Source: Mucilaginibacter rubeus
Lineage (GTDB): Bacteria > Bacteroidota > Bacteroidia > Sphingobacteriales > Sphingobacteriaceae
Assembly: GCF_003286415.2 (NCBI RefSeq)
Contig: NZ_CP043450.1
Coordinates: forward strand, 7,564,001-7,628,000
Direction: 5' to 3'
Length of the DNA: 64,000 bases
The translations under genes and the position numbers were made by a program. A model generated the notes under the pieces. That model searched no databases, was not told the origin of the DNA, and saw nothing but the letters and a program-made list of their open reading frames with translations. This document shows, in pieces, positions 61,533 through 64,000 of this stretch; position 1 is the stretch's first letter, and the number at the start of each line of letters is the position of its first letter.

Positions 61533-61570
61533 AACAAGGCCGAAAATTAACTTTTTTGGCCTTGTTTATA
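61533..61570 (+). terminator. Terminator after the UXS gene
   Basis: AACAAGGCC (61533-61541) pairs with GGCCTTGTT (61558-61566) and is followed by TATAATAT. It separates ugd-UXS from galE. Confidence 0.75.
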
Positions 61571-61642
61571 ATATAAAAGTAGATTGGTTTGTTACAATCT
61601 GCTTACTTTGCTGAACAATCAAATATACTCTCTATACAAACT

Positions 61643-62665
61643 ATGAAAATATTAGTAACAGGCGGTTTGGGTTTTATTGGCTCGCACACCGTTGTTGAGC
61701 TGGTTAACGCGGGTTATGATCCCGTTATTGTTGACGATTTATCAAACTCAGATCCTAAAATATTAGATCAGCTTACCAAGATCTTAGGCTTTACTCCAAC
61801 CTTTCATAAACTTGACCTTTGCGATGAGGCAGGTGTTAAGTCGCTTGCGCTTGCCGAGCCCGAAATAGGCGGCATTATCCACTTCGCTGCGTTTAAAGCT
61901 GTGGGCGAGTCGGTAAAAAAGCCAATGAAATATTACAGGAATAACTTTTACTCGCTTATTAACTTATTGGAAGCTTATTACGGTAAGGCTATCAATTTTG
62001 TATTTTCATCAAGCTGTACAGTTTACGGTCAGCCAGAAAAATTGCCTGTTACAGAGGATGCTCCGGTACAACCGGCGCAATCGCCATACGGTAATACCAA
62101 ACAAATAGCCGAAGAAATTTTGGTTGATATGGTAAATTCTGGCAGCGACTATAAAGTAATTTCATTACGTTATTTTAACCCGGTAGGTGCTCATGAATCG
62201 GCCCTGATTGGCGAATTGCCAATTGGCGTACCGCAAAACCTGGTGCCTTTCATCACCCAAACAGCTATAGGCAAACGCGAAAAGATCACTGTTTTTGGTG
62301 ATGATTATAACACCCCTGACGGTAGCTGTATCCGTGATTATATTCACGTAGTTGATTTGGCTAAAGCACACGTAGCCGCGTTAAGGCTTGCCGAAAAAGA
62401 CGACTTTAAAGGTTATGACGTATTTAACCTGGGTACCGGCAATGGTTCTTCGGTATTAGAGGTAATTCACGCTTTTGAAAGTACAACCGGCGAAAAACTG
62501 AACTACGAAATTGGTCCGCGCCGTGAAGGTGATGTGGAGCAGGTTTGGGGCGATGTTACCAAATCATCAACTAAACTTGGCTGGACAGCTCAACTCGGCA
62601 TTGGCGAAATGATGTCATCTGCCTGGGCGTGGGAAAAATATATCGCTCAAAATCCGTTCAATTAA
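61643..62665 (+). CDS. galE: UDP-glucose 4-epimerase
   Basis: 340 residues from ATG 61643 (MKILVTGGLGFIGSHTVVEL); the upstream in-frame extension to 61589 is unlike the family. Hallmarks are the GxxGxxG loop, SSSCTVYGQPEKLPVTED, catalytic YGNTK, and YFNPVGAHESALIGE. It interconverts UDP-glucose and UDP-galactose. It follows a terminator and lies 12 bp before rfbB, so galE-rfbB-phosphatase form a separate transcription unit. Confidence 0.95.
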   Translation: MKILVTGGLGFIGSHTVVELVNAGYDPVIVDDLSNSDPKILDQLTKILGFTPTFHKLDLCDEAGVKSLALAEPEIGGIIHFAAFKAVGESVKKPMKYYRNNFYSLINLLEAYYGKAINFVFSSSCTVYGQPEKLPVTEDAPVQPAQSPYGNTKQIAEEILVDMVNSGSDYKVISLRYFNPVGAHESALIGELPIGVPQNLVPFITQTAIGKREKITVFGDDYNTPDGSCIRDYIHVVDLAKAHVAALRLAEKDDFKGYDVFNLGTGNGSSVLEVIHAFESTTGEKLNYEIGPRREGDVEQVWGDVTKSSTKLGWTAQLGIGEMMSSAWAWEKYIAQNPFN

Positions 62666-62677
62666 TAATAGCAGGGA

Positions 62678-63733
62678 ATGAAAAAAAAGATCATTATTAC
62701 GGGTGGCGCGGGTTTTATAGGCTCGCATGTAGTGCGCAGGTTTGTAAAAAACTACCCCGATTACAGCATTGTTAATTTAGACAAGCTTACCTACGCTGGT
62801 AATCTTGCTAATTTAAAAGATATCGAAAACGAACCTAACTATAAGTTTGTAAAAGGCGATATTGTTGATATTGCTTTTATTAATGAGCTTTTTGCAGCCG
62901 AGAACCCTGATGCAGTGATCCACCTTGCTGCCGAATCGCACGTAGACAGGTCAATCACCAACCCGCTTGATTTTGTGATGACCAATGTGGTAGGTACAGT
63001 GAATTTATTGAACACCGCCCGCGAGCATTGGAAAGGCAGGTATGATAAAACCCGTTTTTATCATGTATCCACCGATGAGGTGTACGGTACCCTTGGCGAA
63101 GATGGTATGTTTACTGAAGAAACAGCCTATGATCCGCACTCTCCGTATTCGGCTTCAAAAGCTGGGTCAGACCATTTTGTGCGCGCTTACCAGGATACTT
63201 ACGGTATGGATACCGTTATTTCAAATTGCTCAAATAATTACGGATCGTTCCATTTTCCGGAAAAGCTTATTCCGCTGGCAATCAATAATATCAAGCAAAA
63301 TAGACCGGTGCCGGTATATGGTAAAGGTGAAAATATTCGTGACTGGCTTTGGGTTGAAGACCATGCCCGCGCTATTGACGTGATATTCCATAATGCTAAA
63401 TCTGGCTCAACCTATAACATTGGCGGTCACAATGAATGGAAAAATATTGACCTGATAAGATTGCTTTGCAGTATATTGGACAAAAAATTGGGCAGGGCCG
63501 AGGGAGAATCGGCTAAACTGATCACATTTGTAACAGACCGGGCCGGGCATGATCTAAGATATGCCATCGATGCAACCAAACTTAAAAATGAATTAGGCTG
63601 GGTGCCGGGCATAACTTTTGAGGAAGGTTTGGAAAAAACTGTAGATTGGTATCTTGCTAATGAAGAATGGCTAAACGATGTAACATCTGGTCATTACCAG
63701 CAATATTACAGCGGTCAGTATAACGATAGATAA
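62678..63733 (+). CDS. rfbB: dTDP-glucose 4,6-dehydratase
   Basis: 351 residues: IIITGGAGFIGSHVVRRF (NAD motif), AAESHVDRSI, the STDEVYG block with the catalytic Thr-Asp-Glu, YSASKAGSDH (Tyr/Lys), and SNCSNNYGSFHFPEKLIP. It makes dTDP-4-keto-6-deoxyglucose for rhamnose and related sugars. The other rml genes are not in the window. It precedes the CpsB-like phosphatase by 3 bp, consistent with a surface polysaccharide cluster continuing to the right. Confidence 0.96.
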   Translation: MKKKIIITGGAGFIGSHVVRRFVKNYPDYSIVNLDKLTYAGNLANLKDIENEPNYKFVKGDIVDIAFINELFAAENPDAVIHLAAESHVDRSITNPLDFVMTNVVGTVNLLNTAREHWKGRYDKTRFYHVSTDEVYGTLGEDGMFTEETAYDPHSPYSASKAGSDHFVRAYQDTYGMDTVISNCSNNYGSFHFPEKLIPLAINNIKQNRPVPVYGKGENIRDWLWVEDHARAIDVIFHNAKSGSTYNIGGHNEWKNIDLIRLLCSILDKKLGRAEGESAKLITFVTDRAGHDLRYAIDATKLKNELGWVPGITFEEGLEKTVDWYLANEEWLNDVTSGHYQQYYSGQYNDR

Positions 63734-63736
63734 AAA

Positions 63737-64000
63737 ATGTTCGGGCTTTTTAAGAAGAAAAAAGAAGTAAGGGAAGTAAAACTCAACTATGAGGGTATCA
63801 TGGTTGATATGCACTCGCATGTGTTACCGGGAATTGATGATGGTGCTAAAACACCGGAAGAATCGGTGGAGCTGATAAAAAAGATGATGGCATTAGGCAT
63901 AAAAAAAATTATTGCCACGCCGCATATCATGATAGATTTTTATCGTAATACACCCGAAACTATAGGCAATGCACTTACTTTACTCAAAGCCGAACTGGTG
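63737..64000 (+). CDS. CpsB/CapC-like PHP-family tyrosine phosphatase, C-terminus beyond window edge
   Basis: The first 88 codons are present, with no stop before the right edge. MVDMHSHVLPGIDDGAKT gives the PHP-domain HxH metal motif, and KIIATPHIM a further His. This matches CpsB/YwqE-type metal-dependent tyrosine phosphatases that regulate Wzc-like kinases in polysaccharide export. It starts 3 bp after rfbB. A basic N-terminal stretch (FGLFKKKKEV) precedes the domain. Confidence 0.88.
   Translation, partial: MFGLFKKKKEVREVKLNYEGIMVDMHSHVLPGIDDGAKTPEESVELIKKMMALGIKKIIATPHIMIDFYRNTPETIGNALTLLKAELV

Overview
The window reads as chromosome of a Bacteroidota bacterium, most likely Sphingobacteriaceae (Mucilaginibacter/Pedobacter-like; genus is inferred from remembered protein resemblance). 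Supporting signs are SusC/SusD and other TonB-dependent receptors with STN domains, ECF sigma/FecR pairs with DUF4974-type C-termini, HisKA_2 histidine kinases, the rplM-rpsI-rpsB-tsf order, flavobacterial-type carotenoid genes, and promoters of the Bacteroidota TAnnTTTG type instead of TATAAT. Shine-Dalgarno sequences are rare, with clear ones in front of ribosomal protein genes.

Layout. 1-2860: a response regulator (cut by the left edge) and a TPR sensor kinase, minus strand. 3449-12568: locus A, ECF sigma - FecR - SusC - SusD - two Tat-type metallophosphatases, a likely phosphoester-scavenging system. 12651-13142: a secreted cupin. 13482-30661: locus B, one co-directional run of about 17 kb: ECF sigma - FecR - TonB receptor - DUF4397-type lipoprotein - unknown lipoprotein - three fasciclin lipoproteins - Oar-like TonB receptor - IPT/TIG plus beta-propeller lipoprotein, closed by a strong terminator. 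There is no SusD. 30727-31738: two small orphan ORFs and tRNA-Phe. 31946-37804: Fe-S oxidoreductase pair, small proteins, an SPW membrane protein, a PAS protein and an outer-membrane barrel. 38222-43818: rplM, rpsI, rpsB, tsf, nagA, pyrH and a lipocalin. 43966-50602: M1 aminopeptidase, CrtD-like desaturase, GH13 amylase and cold-shock protein. 50726-59080, minus strand: hemH, CrtW-like ketolase, ispH, CruF-like hydratase, a CruG-like glycosyltransferase, two acyltransferases, a hydrolase and waaA. 59234-64000: nucleotide-sugar genes (ugd with a frameshift, UXS, galE, rfbB) and the start of a CpsB-like phosphatase, which look like the beginning of an exopolysaccharide cluster.

How they work together. 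Loci A and B are both built as cell-surface signalling systems: an STN-bearing TonB receptor, the FecR anti-sigma factor and an ECF sigma factor. Both STN receptors are preceded by a structured untranslated leader that presents the same loop motif, TTTTCGACC, on stems of different sequence. This is the best candidate for an undescribed regulatory element here. The carotenoid genes predict a 1'-hydroxy, 3',4'-didehydro, 4-keto carotenoid that may be glycosylated and acylated. Intergenic space carries several dispersed palindromic repeat families, two of them with more than one copy inside the window.
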